Positions 16,468 to 24,854 of a stretch of DNA of 43,021 nt are shown here, piece by piece. The DNA lies in NCBI GenBank assembly GCA_031285625.1, contig JAITVV010000016.1:1-43021 (forward strand), read 5' to 3'. The position numbers and the translations under genes are program-made. The notes below the pieces were generated by a model, which was not told the origin of the DNA, made no database searches, and was given only the letters and a program-made list of their open reading frames with translations. The stretch comes from Prevotella sp. (GTDB lineage: Bacteria > Bacteroidota > Bacteroidia > Bacteroidales > Dysgonomonadaceae). Position 1 is the stretch's first letter; every line of letters begins with the position of its first letter.

Positions 16468-17037
16468 TTATTTATTCAACAGGAAAAAGAGAGCTATCCA
16501 GGCAGACAGATAATCTTTCAGATTAAGACGTAATACGCTAAGTGCTTTTGAGATATGAAATTCTACGCCCTTGGTGGTGATGCCCAGTGTCTCTGCTATT
16601 TCTTTATGCGATTTATTTTTGTAGCGGCTCATCACAAAGATGTCTAAAGTACGTTGAGGTAGTTTTGCTATGGTGTCGTTTACTATTTTTTGTATTTCTG
16701 CAGAAAATATCTCTTCGGGTATACAGGCTTCCAATGTGCTGATACGCAGGTCCAGCTCCCATTGTGCATGATCGGTAATATTGCTTATAATCTCGGCTCG
16801 TCGTCCAACCTGCTTCAGATGATTCAGGCACTTATTTTTGATAATGGTGAGTATGTATGCTTCAATATTGGAATCAGGAGCCAGTTTTAGCCTGTTGTCC
16901 CAGTATATTATAAAAGCTTCTGTAGTAAAATCCTCCGCAATAGCAGTATCCCTCACATATGTGTTCGCAAAACGAACAAAGCGAGGGTAATATTGTGTAA
17001 AGAATTTATCGAACTTTAGATTTGCAGGGTCAACCAT
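16468..17037 (-). CDS. ECF RNA polymerase sigma factor, FecI-like
   Basis: 189 residues from the ATG at 17037 (MVDPANLKFDKFF). A frame open to 17103 adds 22 hydrophobic residues atypical of this family, so I reject that start. Region 2 is visible as FTQYYPRFVRFANTYVRDTAIAEDFTTEAF (about residues 12-42, split here only by the family's usual spacing). Region 4 is visible as LPQRTLDIFVMSRYKNKSHK followed by EIAETLGITTKGVEFHIS (about 125-165), a helix-turn-helix. Its targets probably include the susC promoter region with its tandem repeats. It lies 125 bases upstream of fecR. Confidence 0.93.
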   Translation of the reverse strand: MVDPANLKFDKFFTQYYPRFVRFANTYVRDTAIAEDFTTEAFIIYWDNRLKLAPDSNIEAYILTIIKNKCLNHLKQVGRRAEIISNITDHAQWELDLRISTLEACIPEEIFSAEIQKIVNDTIAKLPQRTLDIFVMSRYKNKSHKEIAETLGITTKGVEFHISKALSVLRLNLKDYLSAWIALFFLLNK

Positions 17038-17222
17038 TAAAATATATATTGTAATAGCATTGTTTATTACAAAAATAGAAACTATTTCTGATAATTGATA
17101 CAATCCTTAAGAAATATCATTCTGACATGGTTTAGGTAAAGAAAAGATGGAAAGGCCAGAAGGAGATATCATAATGTCAGAAAAGGAAATACTCAAAGAT
17201 TTCTTTTATCCGATTATTTTGA

Positions 17223-17230
17223 TAACTTTG
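17223..17230 (+). promoter_or_regulatory. -7 promoter box of the small Cys-rich secreted protein
   Basis: TAACTTTG matches TAnnTTTG exactly and lies 32 bases before the ATG at 17263. The upstream sequence is T-rich (TTTCTTTT) near the expected -33 position but lacks a clean TTTG. Confidence 0.5.
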
Positions 17231-17262
17231 TTGCAAATGCAACCAAACTAAATCTAACCGTC

Positions 17263-17502
17263 ATGAAAGCCTTCACCTTAATCACACTATTCTTTGTATT
17301 ATCCTCTTTTGCCAGTAGCGGAAATTACAAGCCTGTAAAAGAAGCGGAAACGACCGTACTGATCTGTACCGGAAAATATTCTAAACGATATCATAATTCG
17401 CAATGCAGAGGAATGAAGTCCTGCAAAGGGGATAAGAAAAAAGTCAGTTTATCGGAGGCTAAAAAGATGGGATTAACGGCCTGTGGATATTGTTATAAAT
17501 AA
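17263..17502 (+). CDS. Small secreted Cys/His protein, putative metal-binding fold
   Basis: 79 residues. A Sec signal peptide (MKAFTLITLFFVLSSFASSG) precedes a 50-residue domain. That domain has Cys at LICTGK, a YHNSQC group, MKSCKG and the terminal ACGYC. The order T-G-K-x-Y-H-x-x-x-C ... A-x-x-x-G-x-x-x-C-x-x-C recurs in many small bacterial proteins and in Ada-like metal-binding domains, where the Cys/His residues bind zinc. In an oxidising periplasm the cysteines could instead form disulfides. It is monocistronic with its own promoter, between the sigma factor (divergent) and a palindromic repeat. Confidence 0.85.
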   Translation: MKAFTLITLFFVLSSFASSGNYKPVKEAETTVLICTGKYSKRYHNSQCRGMKSCKGDKKKVSLSEAKKMGLTACGYCYK

Positions 17503-17545
17503 AAAGGGCATAAAAAGGTATATCAAAAGAAATTTTTACCATCTC

Positions 17546-17628
17546 TTTGTCATGTTGAACGGAGTGAAACATCTCGTGTCCGGAGGGTCGAGATTCTTCA
17601 TTACATTCAGAATGACAAAGAGAGTAAC
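17546..17628 (-). repeat. Interspersed imperfect-palindrome repeat, copy 2 (inverted)
   Basis: This is the reverse complement of the copy at 4748-4829 with scattered substitutions. It runs from GTCATGTTGAACGGAG through a TCCGGAGGGTC centre to TTCAGAATGACAAAG. Both copies keep the ability to fold on themselves. It lies between the small Cys-rich gene and mrp, in a spacer without coding sequence. Confidence 0.85.
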
Positions 17629-17688
17629 TTTAGATAGTGTAGCTTTATTTTTGATACACCTTCCCTCAATCCATGTTCTTTTATATAC

Positions 17689-18801
17689 TTACTTATTTGA
17701 TACTTCTACCTTTTGTGTCGGAGCCATTTCAGCATTCCGTTTATCTACCGAAAGAATAAAATTATCTGCCAGATGGGCAAATGCCATACCTGTAATGGTA
17801 TTTTCATTCAGGGCAACAGGCACACCTTTGTCCCCACCCTCGCATATGCTTTGTACAATGGGTATTTGTCCCAACAGAGGCACATTCATTTCATCAGCCA
17901 GATTTTTACCTCCGTCTTTACCGAAGATGTAATATTTATTCTCAGGTAGTTCGGCAGGTGTAAACCATGCCATATTCTCTACCAGCCCCAGAATAGGCAC
18001 ATTTACCTTATCGTTGGTAAACATATTGATACCCTTGCGCGCATCTGCCAAAGCCACCTCTTGAGGTGTACTTACTACTACGGCACCGGTTATAGCCAGC
18101 GTTTGCACCAATGTAAGGTGTATATCGCTTGTACCCGGTGGGAAGTCGATAAGGAAATAGTCGAGTTCGCCCCAATTGGCATCTGCGATAAGTTGTTTCA
18201 GGGCATTTCCGGCCATGGCGCCACGCCATACTACTGCATCATCCTTGTTTACAAAGAAGCCGATAGACAGCATTTTCACGCCGTATTTTTCTACCGGAAT
18301 AATATATTCTTTTCCGTCGATTGGTTCCAGATAAGGGCGTGCTTCTTCCTCATCAAACATCTTAGGCAGGGATGGGCCGAATATATCGGCATCGAGCAAC
18401 CCAACCTTATATCCCTTATTGGCAAGGGCTACAGCCAGATTTACAGATACCGTACTTTTACCTACACCACCCTTGCCGGATGATATGGCAATAATATTTT
18501 TTACCTGAGGCAACAGCGTAGCCGGCTTGGGAGCAGCTACCTGCCGTGTGCGCACATCTATATTTCCCTTTATGTCGATATTAGGATCTGCATAGGTAAG
18601 TATAGCCGTTTCGGCAGCCTTAACCACCGACTTGATAAACGGATCGTTGGGTTTATCAAACAGCATCGAAAAGCTTACTTTCATGCCATCGATGTGGATA
18701 TCGTCGGAGACGAATCCCATTTCTACAATATCTTTCCCTGTACCGGGATAACGTACATTGCGAAGTGCGTCTAAAATTAATTTCGGATATATATTAGCCA
18801 T
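17689..18801 (-). CDS. mrp: Mrp/ApbC-family Fe-S cluster carrier ATPase
   Basis: 370 residues. The N-terminal MIP18/DUF59-type domain spans about 1-90 ([20 protein letters not shown]). A ParA-like P-loop domain follows, with deviant Walker A KGGVGKST at about residue 110, Walker A' [12 protein letters not shown] and the Walker B-like [13 protein letters not shown]. Family members bind and deliver [4Fe-4S] clusters to apoproteins in the cytoplasm. The usual C-terminal CxxC pair is not obvious: the region reads [19 protein letters not shown], where other members have Cys-x-x-Cys. That does not exclude the family, since many Bacteroidota members differ there. It is the last gene of the trmB-hypothetical-mrp run. 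Confidence 0.93.
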   Translation of the reverse strand: MANIYPKLILDALRNVRYPGTGKDIVEMGFVSDDIHIDGMKVSFSMLFDKPNDPFIKSVVKAAETAILTYADPNIDIKGNIDVRTRQVAAPKPATLLPQVKNIIAISSGKGGVGKSTVSVNLAVALANKGYKVGLLDADIFGPSLPKMFDEEEARPYLEPIDGKEYIIPVEKYGVKMLSIGFFVNKDDAVVWRGAMAGNALKQLIADANWGELDYFLIDFPPGTSDIHLTLVQTLAITGAVVVSTPQEVALADARKGINMFTNDKVNVPILGLVENMAWFTPAELPENKYYIFGKDGGKNLADEMNVPLLGQIPIVQSICEGGDKGVPVALNENTITGMAFAHLADNFILSVDKRNAEMAPTQKVEVSNK

Positions 18802-18826
18802 TTCTTAGTTGATTTATGAATTTTTT

Positions 18827-19408
18827 CTAATCTTCTTTATCCAATATTTCGTTTACCTTTTCTGAATATTGGGGTAATATTTCTAGTTTATCTTTTATCT
18901 TATTTTCCAGATCTTCATATGTAGCCTGCAAAGCCATTACCTTTGCCGAATATTCGTAAGGGTATATTGACAGAACAATGTTATCCTTATCATATTTCAG
19001 GGTCAGTGCCCTCATCGGAGATTCCGGTGTTTTATCTTTATATAATTCAAACCCGTATTTCTGAATCAGAAAATCGGAGAAGGCAATAGATAATGCCATC
19101 GTAACGGAATCATTGTCCAGCTTGAACCCGTTACAGTACATCTTGAAATTGATAAGCTGGTCGAAAGTCTGATCCATATTCAATGGATGATTGACAGGAC
19201 TTTCTACCACCCTGTTCAACTTAAAGTCGAGGAAAAAGCTTTCTATCAGTTTCAAGCTTCCATCAAGTACCTTATCGTAACTCCGTATATCTTCTTTGGT
19301 GTACCTGTTGTCAAAATACTCTTGTGTAAAAACCTCCACCTTATCCTTATCACTTTCGGTGTTTTCTTTTTTGTCTCCTTTAGAGAATAATTTCTTGAAA
19401 AAATTCAT
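18827..19408 (-). CDS. Hypothetical cytoplasmic protein
   Basis: 193 residues, not recognised. It starts MNFFKKLFSKGDKKENTESD, an amphipathic basic N terminus followed by a charged linker. The body is helical and hydrophilic with no signal peptide or membrane segment. It contains QTFDQLINFKMYCNGF and a tail of alternating charges (LENKIKDKLEILPQYSEKV). It lies 11 bases after trmB and 25 bases before mrp, so it is co-transcribed with a tRNA methyltransferase and an Fe-S carrier; this does not establish a role. Confidence 0.75.
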   Translation of the reverse strand: MNFFKKLFSKGDKKENTESDKDKVEVFTQEYFDNRYTKEDIRSYDKVLDGSLKLIESFFLDFKLNRVVESPVNHPLNMDQTFDQLINFKMYCNGFKLDNDSVTMALSIAFSDFLIQKYGFELYKDKTPESPMRALTLKYDKDNIVLSIYPYEYSAKVMALQATYEDLENKIKDKLEILPQYSEKVNEILDKED

Positions 19409-19419
19409 ATAGCTTGATT

Positions 19420-20169
19420 TTATTTCCCTGCTTGATTAAGCATATTACTCCGTCCAAAGCTACGGTAATCGTCTTTTTCTATTTCAATTTCCGGTTCTAT
19501 CCAGTTGTCCCGCTGTTGGCATTCAAATTTTATATACTTGATATTTAAACCCCGAGCCAGCCATTGTTGTTCATAATAGGTCTGTATTTTCAGTATATCG
19601 TCTACCAGTCCGGAGTGATACAGGTTATCAGTCTGAAATAGTACAGGCAGCGTATTTTCACTTACCATAGCACATGTATAAGTATACATAAAGTTGCTAT
19701 CCGTTTTCAGGTGAATGATGCCATCATCCGTCAATATCTCGCGATACAACTTCATAAAACGGGTAGACGTCATCCGTTTGTTTACCTTATTCATTTGCGG
19801 ATCGGGAAAAGTGATCCATATTTCGGAAACCTCTCCTTTGGCAAAGAAATGTGTTATCAGTTCGATGTGTGTACGCAGGAAAGCCACATTAGTCATTTCG
19901 AGAGACTGTTTTGCTCCTGTCCACATACGCGCCCCTTTTATATCGAGACCTATAAAGTTCTTGTTTGGATAAAGTTTTGCCAGCCCTACTGTATATTCAC
20001 CTTTACCACAGCCCAATTCCAGTACAATCGGATTGCCGTTTTTGAAAAACAGTTCGTTCCACTTGCCTTTCATATCGAACCCTTTTTCCTGCAATACGGC
20101 ATAAGGGTATTGGAATACATGGGGGTATTCCTCCATATTGGCAAATTTGGCGAGTTTATTTTTTCCCAT
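19420..20169 (-). CDS. trmB: tRNA (guanine-N7-)-methyltransferase
   Basis: 249 residues. It makes m7G46 in tRNA using S-adenosylmethionine. The SAM-binding motif [11 protein letters not shown] is at about residues 49-59, with [13 protein letters not shown] (about 71-83) as the acidic ribose-binding strand. The catalytic/tRNA-binding region is [20 protein letters not shown] (about 119-138). The C-terminal part has the family Thr-rich element in altered form ([18 protein letters not shown]). The start at 20169 is the only good ATG. It is first in the run with the hypothetical gene and mrp. Confidence 0.95.
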   Translation of the reverse strand: MGKNKLAKFANMEEYPHVFQYPYAVLQEKGFDMKGKWNELFFKNGNPIVLELGCGKGEYTVGLAKLYPNKNFIGLDIKGARMWTGAKQSLEMTNVAFLRTHIELITHFFAKGEVSEIWITFPDPQMNKVNKRMTSTRFMKLYREILTDDGIIHLKTDSNFMYTYTCAMVSENTLPVLFQTDNLYHSGLVDDILKIQTYYEQQWLARGLNIKYIKFECQQRDNWIEPEIEIEKDDYRSFGRSNMLNQAGK

Positions 20170-20179
20170 TAGTTGTTAG

Positions 20180-20212
20180 TTAGCAAATTTGAAAATTAGC
20201 AAATTAGCAAAT
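20180..20212. repeat. Short direct repeats upstream of trmB
   Basis: TTAGCAAAT occurs three times (20180-20188, 20196-20204, 20204-20212) in the 72-base spacer between the ABC gene stop and the trmB start. Simple-sequence slippage could explain it, but its place just upstream of trmB makes a regulatory role possible. Confidence 0.5.
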
Positions 20213-20241
20213 GATTAATTCCATTTTACACTATTGGCATA

Positions 20242-22083
20242 TCAGAACTGCTGCATATCACATAACTTCCTGTAATAGCCATTCAGTTCAAACAGTTCGT
20301 CGTGGCGTCCGCGTTCAACGATTTCACCTTCGTGCATCACACATATTTCGTCCGCATTCTTTATTGTCGACAAGCGGTGAGCGATAACGAGCGTAGTGCG
20401 GTTCTGCATCAGTTTCTCTAATGCATCCTGCACCAGCCGTTCCGATTCGGTATCGAGCGCTGAGGTAGCCTCATCCAGTATCAGTATTTGCGGATTCTTC
20501 AATATAGCGCGTGCAATGCTGATACGCTGACGTTGTCCGCCTGACAGTTTACTTCCGCGGTCACCTATATTGGTATCATATCCTTCTTCGGTAGCGATGA
20601 TAAAATCATGAGCATTGGCCACTTTTGCTGCTTCAATCACTTTTTCAGGTGTAGCGTCTTCCACTCCAAAGGCAATGTTGTTATAGAATGTATCGTTGAA
20701 AAGGATAGCTTCCTGATTCACATTTCCCATCAGCGAGCGCAGGTCATGCACACTAGCATCTTTGATGTTGGTTTCGTCTATATAGATACCCCCTTCGTTC
20801 ACATCGTAGAAACGTGGAAGGAGATCGGCCATCGTGGATTTTCCTGATCCTGACTGGCCTACAAGAGCCACTGTTTTCCCTTTGGGTATGGTAAGGCTTA
20901 CGTCTTTTATTACCCAATGGTTTTCATTATACCTGAACATTACATTTCTGTAACTGATAGACTTTTCGAATGGTACAGGCTTAGGATCAGCCGGACTTTT
21001 TATATTATTTTCTGCTTTGAGTATCTTATCTATACGTTCTACCGATGCCATGCCTTTTTGTATGGCGTATACCGACTTCGACAGGTCTTTTGCCGGATTG
21101 ATGATAAGGTAAAAGATGGTCAGGTAATATATAAATTTGGATGCATCCATTGATCCCGAGCCATCCAGGATGAGTGTTCCCCCAAACCAAAGCACGCATA
21201 CTACTGCCACTGTTCCCAGCATTTCGCTCATGGGGTGCGCCATTTGTTGGCGGCGGGCAATCTTATTCGACATATTCCTGAAAATATTGTTGGCTCCGTC
21301 AAAACGTGTCCGCATTTTATCTTCAGCATTGAATGCTTTTACGATGCGCAATCCACCCAGCGTTTCTTCTATCTGCGATACTAATCCTCCCCATTGGTTC
21401 TGAGCTTCTACAGACTTACGTTTAAGACTTTTGCCTACCTTACCCATCACATATCCGGCTATGGGTAACAGTACAAGTACAAATATGGTGAGTTCCCAAC
21501 TGATAAAAATCATTGTTCCCAGATATACGAGTATCATAATGGGGTTTTTGGTGACCATGTCGAGCGAACTCATAACCGAGTTTTCGACTTCATTAACGTC
21601 ACCTGTCATACGTGCTATGATATCCCCTTTGCGTTCGCTGGAAAAGAAGCCTAATGGAAGAGCCAGTATTTTATCATTGATTTGTTTACGGATATCTCTT
21701 ACCACTCCGGTACGGACATCTACTATAAAGTAGCTGCTGAGGTAAGTAGCTCCTGTTTTCAATAATGTCATCGATACCAGCACCAACCCAAGCCCAAGCA
21801 ATACCATTCCTCCGGAATAGACGCCCATCATATCGGAGAGGTATGCATAGAAATTATTTTCGATAACTTTAAAGTCGAGCATGCTGCCAATACTGGATGT
21901 ATCATACGGCATATATTCGTAAACGGTCTGATCTACTTTGAAAAGCAAGCGTAGTATAGGTACTATCAATGCAAAAGAAAATACATTGAGGATAGCGCTG
22001 AGTATATTAAATATTAGGTTAAGTACGACCTGCCTTTTGTATGGCGACACAAAACGTTTGATCAGCGTGATAAAGTCTTTCAT
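20242..22083 (-). CDS. ABC exporter, MsbA-like (fused membrane and ATPase domains)
   Basis: 613 residues, the size of a half-transporter that works as a homodimer. Six membrane helices fill about residues 20-330. The ATPase domain follows, with Walker A GQSGSGKST, a Q-loop (NVNQEAILFND), signature LSGGQRQR, Walker B ILILDEATSALD and switch His in VIAHRLSTI. The overall organisation matches lipid A-core flippases and related multidrug exporters; sequence alone does not separate these. The upstream spacer is 156 bases without any recognisable element. The next gene (trmB) begins 72 bases after its stop, so read-through is possible. Confidence 0.92.
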   Translation of the reverse strand: MKDFITLIKRFVSPYKRQVVLNLIFNILSAILNVFSFALIVPILRLLFKVDQTVYEYMPYDTSSIGSMLDFKVIENNFYAYLSDMMGVYSGGMVLLGLGLVLVSMTLLKTGATYLSSYFIVDVRTGVVRDIRKQINDKILALPLGFFSSERKGDIIARMTGDVNEVENSVMSSLDMVTKNPIMILVYLGTMIFISWELTIFVLVLLPIAGYVMGKVGKSLKRKSVEAQNQWGGLVSQIEETLGGLRIVKAFNAEDKMRTRFDGANNIFRNMSNKIARRQQMAHPMSEMLGTVAVVCVLWFGGTLILDGSGSMDASKFIYYLTIFYLIINPAKDLSKSVYAIQKGMASVERIDKILKAENNIKSPADPKPVPFEKSISYRNVMFRYNENHWVIKDVSLTIPKGKTVALVGQSGSGKSTMADLLPRFYDVNEGGIYIDETNIKDASVHDLRSLMGNVNQEAILFNDTFYNNIAFGVEDATPEKVIEAAKVANAHDFIIATEEGYDTNIGDRGSKLSGGQRQRISIARAILKNPQILILDEATSALDTESERLVQDALEKLMQNRTTLVIAHRLSTIKNADEICVMHEGEIVERGRHDELFELNGYYRKLCDMQQF

Positions 22084-22239
22084 CTGAAAGTTTTTGGGTG
22101 ATAAAATACCCCATATTTATCGATAGGGTGAAAACGGACGCAAGTTAGCTATAATTCTTTATTTTAAGAAAAGCTTCCTGCTATTTTGAATTTCGATAAG
22201 GGATATTTAAAGGAAACTAACAAATAAAAGGAGATAGTC

Positions 22240-22617
22240 TTATTGTAATCTTTTATAATCTATCCAACCCACATATTCATCCATCCATCCGTCATACCCA
22301 TCTACAGAAAGGGTATCGTTGTGCAGCTTATATAAATTCCGTGCAAACTCGGACATATCGTTGAAAAAGACAATTTCGGTTTTGGTGAGTTTATATTCTT
22401 CCCAATAACCTGCTCTATATGACTGAGTGTCTCTTTCGTATCTTTTGTAGGTTACAATACTATCTCCATAATTAACAATTATCGAATCATTCTGATAAAC
22501 CCGGTACCATTGCCCTCTGAGCGGGTTATAGTTAAGAAATTCAGTTTTTGGATCGTCGTCGTCACTTGAACAGCCGATGAGTATGGCTGCGAGCATTACA
22601 AGTATTATCTTTTTCAT
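22240..22617 (-). CDS. Small surface-type lipoprotein
   Basis: 125 residues from the ATG at 22617; two codons upstream is a GTG, less likely. The signal peptide ends LIGC, and the mature N terminus is CSSDDDDPK. An acidic run right after the lipidated cysteine is the lipoprotein export signal described in Bacteroidota, so the protein probably sits on the cell surface. The remainder (RGQWYRVYQNDSIIVNYGDS, YKLTKTEIVFFNDMSE) is beta-rich and resembles a small lipocalin-like fold, though I cannot assign a family. It is monocistronic. Confidence 0.75.
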   Translation of the reverse strand: MKKIILVMLAAILIGCSSDDDDPKTEFLNYNPLRGQWYRVYQNDSIIVNYGDSIVTYKRYERDTQSYRAGYWEEYKLTKTEIVFFNDMSEFARNLYKLHNDTLSVDGYDGWMDEYVGWIDYKRLQ

Positions 22618-22699
22618 AATCACGTTGTTTTAGGCATAACAAAGATATCAAAAAAAGAGCCTAACATGATAAGATTTGGAATATTTGTATATAAAATGA

Positions 22700-22740
22700 A
22701 GAGACAATCTCCAGAAATATATTCTCTAAAGATTGTCTCT
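22700..22740. terminator. Hairpin downstream of the disordered protein gene
   Basis: AGAGACAATCT (22700-22710) and AGATTGTCTCT (22730-22740) are exact reverse complements around a 19-base loop. On the minus strand TTCATTTTATAT follows. It lies between the genes starting at 23152 and 22617, both minus strand, and probably separates them. The other bases of the 22618-22882 spacer show nothing else. Confidence 0.5.
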
Positions 22741-22882
22741 ATAAAACTGTTATTATATCCATCCTTTTCAGCTATTCAATTAAACCATAATATGATAATC
22801 AATAACCACTAAGTTGGTAATACCTGACCGGATTAATAACAGTTTATTTAAACTTATTAAACCTAAAAAACGTCAAACATAT

Positions 22883-23152
22883 CTATTTTTTATCTTTTGA
22901 ATCTTTCGGCATGTCCCTGGTACTCTTTTGGTTGCCCGAGTGAGAAGACATTTTGCTCATTGTATCATTCTTAGATTCCATACGGCTATGAGAGCCTTTT
23001 GAGTCTTTTTCGGCGTGAGTTCCGCGACTGCCGCTGTTTGAAGGTTGGGACTTATCCTTATCATTATGTTCCGATGTAAATTTTCCATGAGAATCTCTTG
23101 ATTCATTTTGTGCATGTTCACTCTTTGAATCATGTGCATTGTTACTTTTCAT
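22883..23152 (-). CDS. Small hydrophilic, intrinsically disordered protein
   Basis: 89 residues made almost entirely of Ser, Lys, Asp, His, Asn, Gly and Glu, with no hydrophobic core, cysteine or signal peptide. The start (MKSNNAHDSKSEH) and phrases such as SRDSHGKFTSEHNDKDK and GSRGTHAEKDSKGSHS form loose repeats. The composition resembles hydrophilins and other desiccation or general-stress proteins, which protect proteins or nucleic acids in a disordered state; this is inference from composition. The reading frame has normal stops and a normal ATG. Its 5' spacer contains an AT-rich hairpin (about 23221-23257). Confidence 0.65.
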   Translation of the reverse strand: MKSNNAHDSKSEHAQNESRDSHGKFTSEHNDKDKSQPSNSGSRGTHAEKDSKGSHSRMESKNDTMSKMSSHSGNQKSTRDMPKDSKDKK

Positions 23153-23220
23153 GATCGTTAATTTTTTTAATTTATACTAATAATAATGATAGAATAACCG
23201 GGCCCAATCATTTTATCTTC

Positions 23221-23257
23221 CGCAAGCTATATTTTTATGAATAAAATATACCGCTTG
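23221..23257. promoter_or_regulatory. AT-rich inverted repeat upstream of the disordered protein gene
   Basis: GCAAGC-TATATTTTTAT pairs imperfectly with ATAAAATATA-CCGCTTGT around GA. It lies about 70 bases before the ATG at 23152 (minus strand). It could be a leader hairpin or an operator. The rest of 23153-23421 shows no further structure that I trust. Confidence 0.3.
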
Positions 23258-23421
23258 TGATATAATATACTAACAAGCTCACAATCAATTAGTTCTTTAA
23301 CAATTAGAAATTGTAAGCTTTTTTAAGCTATTTTGGTAGAAAGAGGCTCATTAAAAGGATAACTTTACACTTTTTTTCTTAATTAACAGATTACCTGACA
23401 GATATAAACAACAATTATACC

Positions 23422-23514
23422 ATGATCAGATTTGATAAAAAATTCAGCTTTGATATTTCAGGATGGAACGACATTGATATCATTATACACCCGGCTGTAG
23501 ATCAGAATGTATGA
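23422..23514 (+). CDS. Possible 30-residue small ORF
   Basis: ATG at 23422, TGA at 23512-23514, giving MIRFDKKFSFDISGWNDIDI followed by IIHPAVDQNV. It ends three bases before the stop of the convergent gene at 23518. The composition is protein-like, and an A-rich stretch precedes the ATG, but the length is within chance. No promoter or family supports it. Confidence 0.2.
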   Translation: MIRFDKKFSFDISGWNDIDIIIHPAVDQNV

Positions 23515-23517
23515 AAT

Positions 23518-23925
23518 CTATAAGATTACTTTCAGTTCCTTTCCGGTAAGATCGAAATATAGATTTTGAAAATGATGTAAAAATTCTATCGGCATACTGC
23601 ATTTACCCTTCGATTCGCTGCTGAGATAGAACTTATCAGCTTCATGTAATAGATATATGTGTGGTATATCAGTATTATCTGTATCGAAGATAATACAACT
23701 GTCGGAATGTTTTGTACCTCCCGACCGGGATAATATGTCTGTAGATAAAGGAATGGGAGCTATCTCATTATATTTGTCAGTACCCATCGAGGTTTCCACA
23801 TATGCACTTCTCACCTCTGTGATCTCCGTATAAGGCAAAGTCGGGGTATGATAGCCTATTGGCAGATGTACAAGGCGTCTGACCACATTTCCCTTTCTTA
23901 ATTCTTTACTATCCATCATAATCAT
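23518..23925 (-). CDS. Hypothetical protein of a Bacteroidota family ending in LYFxLTGKEL
   Basis: 135 residues; ATG codons at 23925, 23919 and 23916 are all possible starts. It opens with ELRKGNVVRRL and contains APIPLSTDILSRSGG. It ends FLHHFQNLYFDLTGKEL. I recognise this pattern (LRxGN..., PIPLT..., HxLQNLYFxLTGxEL) from a widespread group of small Bacteroidota proteins, often in phage or accessory regions; their function is unknown. It has no signal peptide. No other phage gene is nearby. Confidence 0.7.
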   Translation of the reverse strand: MIMMDSKELRKGNVVRRLVHLPIGYHTPTLPYTEITEVRSAYVETSMGTDKYNEIAPIPLSTDILSRSGGTKHSDSCIIFDTDNTDIPHIYLLHEADKFYLSSESKGKCSMPIEFLHHFQNLYFDLTGKELKVIL

Positions 23926-24091
23926 CTCTATTTACCTATATCAAACGCATAGCAAATCTTTTTTGTTTATGATATTTATATATATAATCTTAAGATTTCT
24001 TTATTAACATATTGTTAATAAACTTCTTACCATATTTTACTGTTCATTATTTACAGTCAACAGGATAATTCACTTCTAAAGATGAAACAAA

Positions 24092-24262
24092 ATGAATAAT
24101 GAAAAAGAAAAGCCGGATACCCCTAAGAAGGCTCCGGACGAAGTAGGAGAAAGAGGTGTAAAAGATGTACCTGAAATAACAGAACATGAATTACCCGATG
24201 AGCTTCATAAAGAAACAGACCCGGATAGAGGTACTGAAAAGATACAGGATTCAATAAAATGA
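24092..24262 (+). CDS. Small acidic hydrophilic protein, 56 residues
   Basis: ATG at 24092 and TGA at 24260-24262. The product starts MNNEKEKPDTPKKAPDEVGE and ends DPDRGTEKIQDSIK. It is rich in Glu, Lys, Asp and Pro, with no hydrophobic stretch and no cysteine. Codon choice looks like the neighbours, and the frame is clean. It sits alone between the gene at 23518 (opposite strand) and the one at 24396. Composition resembles small stress-linked proteins of Bacteroidota. I cannot assign a function. Confidence 0.6.
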   Translation: MNNEKEKPDTPKKAPDEVGERGVKDVPEITEHELPDELHKETDPDRGTEKIQDSIK

Positions 24263-24395
24263 ATCCTGTTTTCATTATAATCTTTTACTATTGTAGTTTT
24301 TTAGTTATCATTAGCGAAGAAGAACAGAACGAAATAAATTTTGATTTATTCTCCTGAAATAATTAATTTGCAGTATTAATAATTAAAATACAGAT

Positions 24396-24851
24396 ATGGT
24401 ACATTTAGTATATTGTGACGACAAAGAAAAAGTGCTGGAAAAAATTCTCAACGGAGAAAAGACCATGATAGTAAGAGGAGCCGCAGGCCGGAAAATACCA
24501 CATAGCAGGGTATTCGAAGGTGAGGTGCTTTATTTCATGAAAAAGGGGTCTAAAAAGATAACGGCAAAAGCAGTGGTGTCTGATGTGCAAAATCCGGTGA
24601 AACTTACTGCAGAAGAAATAATACAAACTTTAGAGAAGAACCAATCCCGGCTAAACCTGTCGGATAAGCAGAAAGAACGCTGGCATAAGAAATGCCTTTG
24701 CCTAGTCGGATTTAAGGATGTGAAAGAAATCGAACCGCTCGATTTTGACCATCAGGGAAATATGGACGACTGGTTGATTATCGACAAAATAGAGGATGTA
24801 ATTGTTGGTACAAGCATACCATACAATTACGATAACAGCAGATTTAAATAA
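24396..24851 (+). CDS. Hypothetical protein, possible PUA/ASCH-like fold
   Basis: 151 residues, cytoplasmic. It starts MVHLVYCDDKEKVLEKILNG and continues EKTMIVRGAAGRKIPHSRV, then GEVLYFMKKGSKKITAKAVV. A small beta-barrel entered through LxGxKxxxxR and followed by G-D-x-x-Y-F-x-x-K-G is how ASCH and related PUA-like domains begin, and those bind RNA or modified bases. A helical middle (LTAEEIIQTLEKNQSRLNLS) precedes LCLVGFKDVKEIEPLDF and DDWLIIDKIEDV. The assignment is tentative. It is monocistronic, and its stop is directly followed by the repeat element described next. Confidence 0.65.
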   Translation: MVHLVYCDDKEKVLEKILNGEKTMIVRGAAGRKIPHSRVFEGEVLYFMKKGSKKITAKAVVSDVQNPVKLTAEEIIQTLEKNQSRLNLSDKQKERWHKKCLCLVGFKDVKEIEPLDFDHQGNMDDWLIIDKIEDVIVGTSIPYNYDNSRFK

Positions 24852-24854
24852 TGC

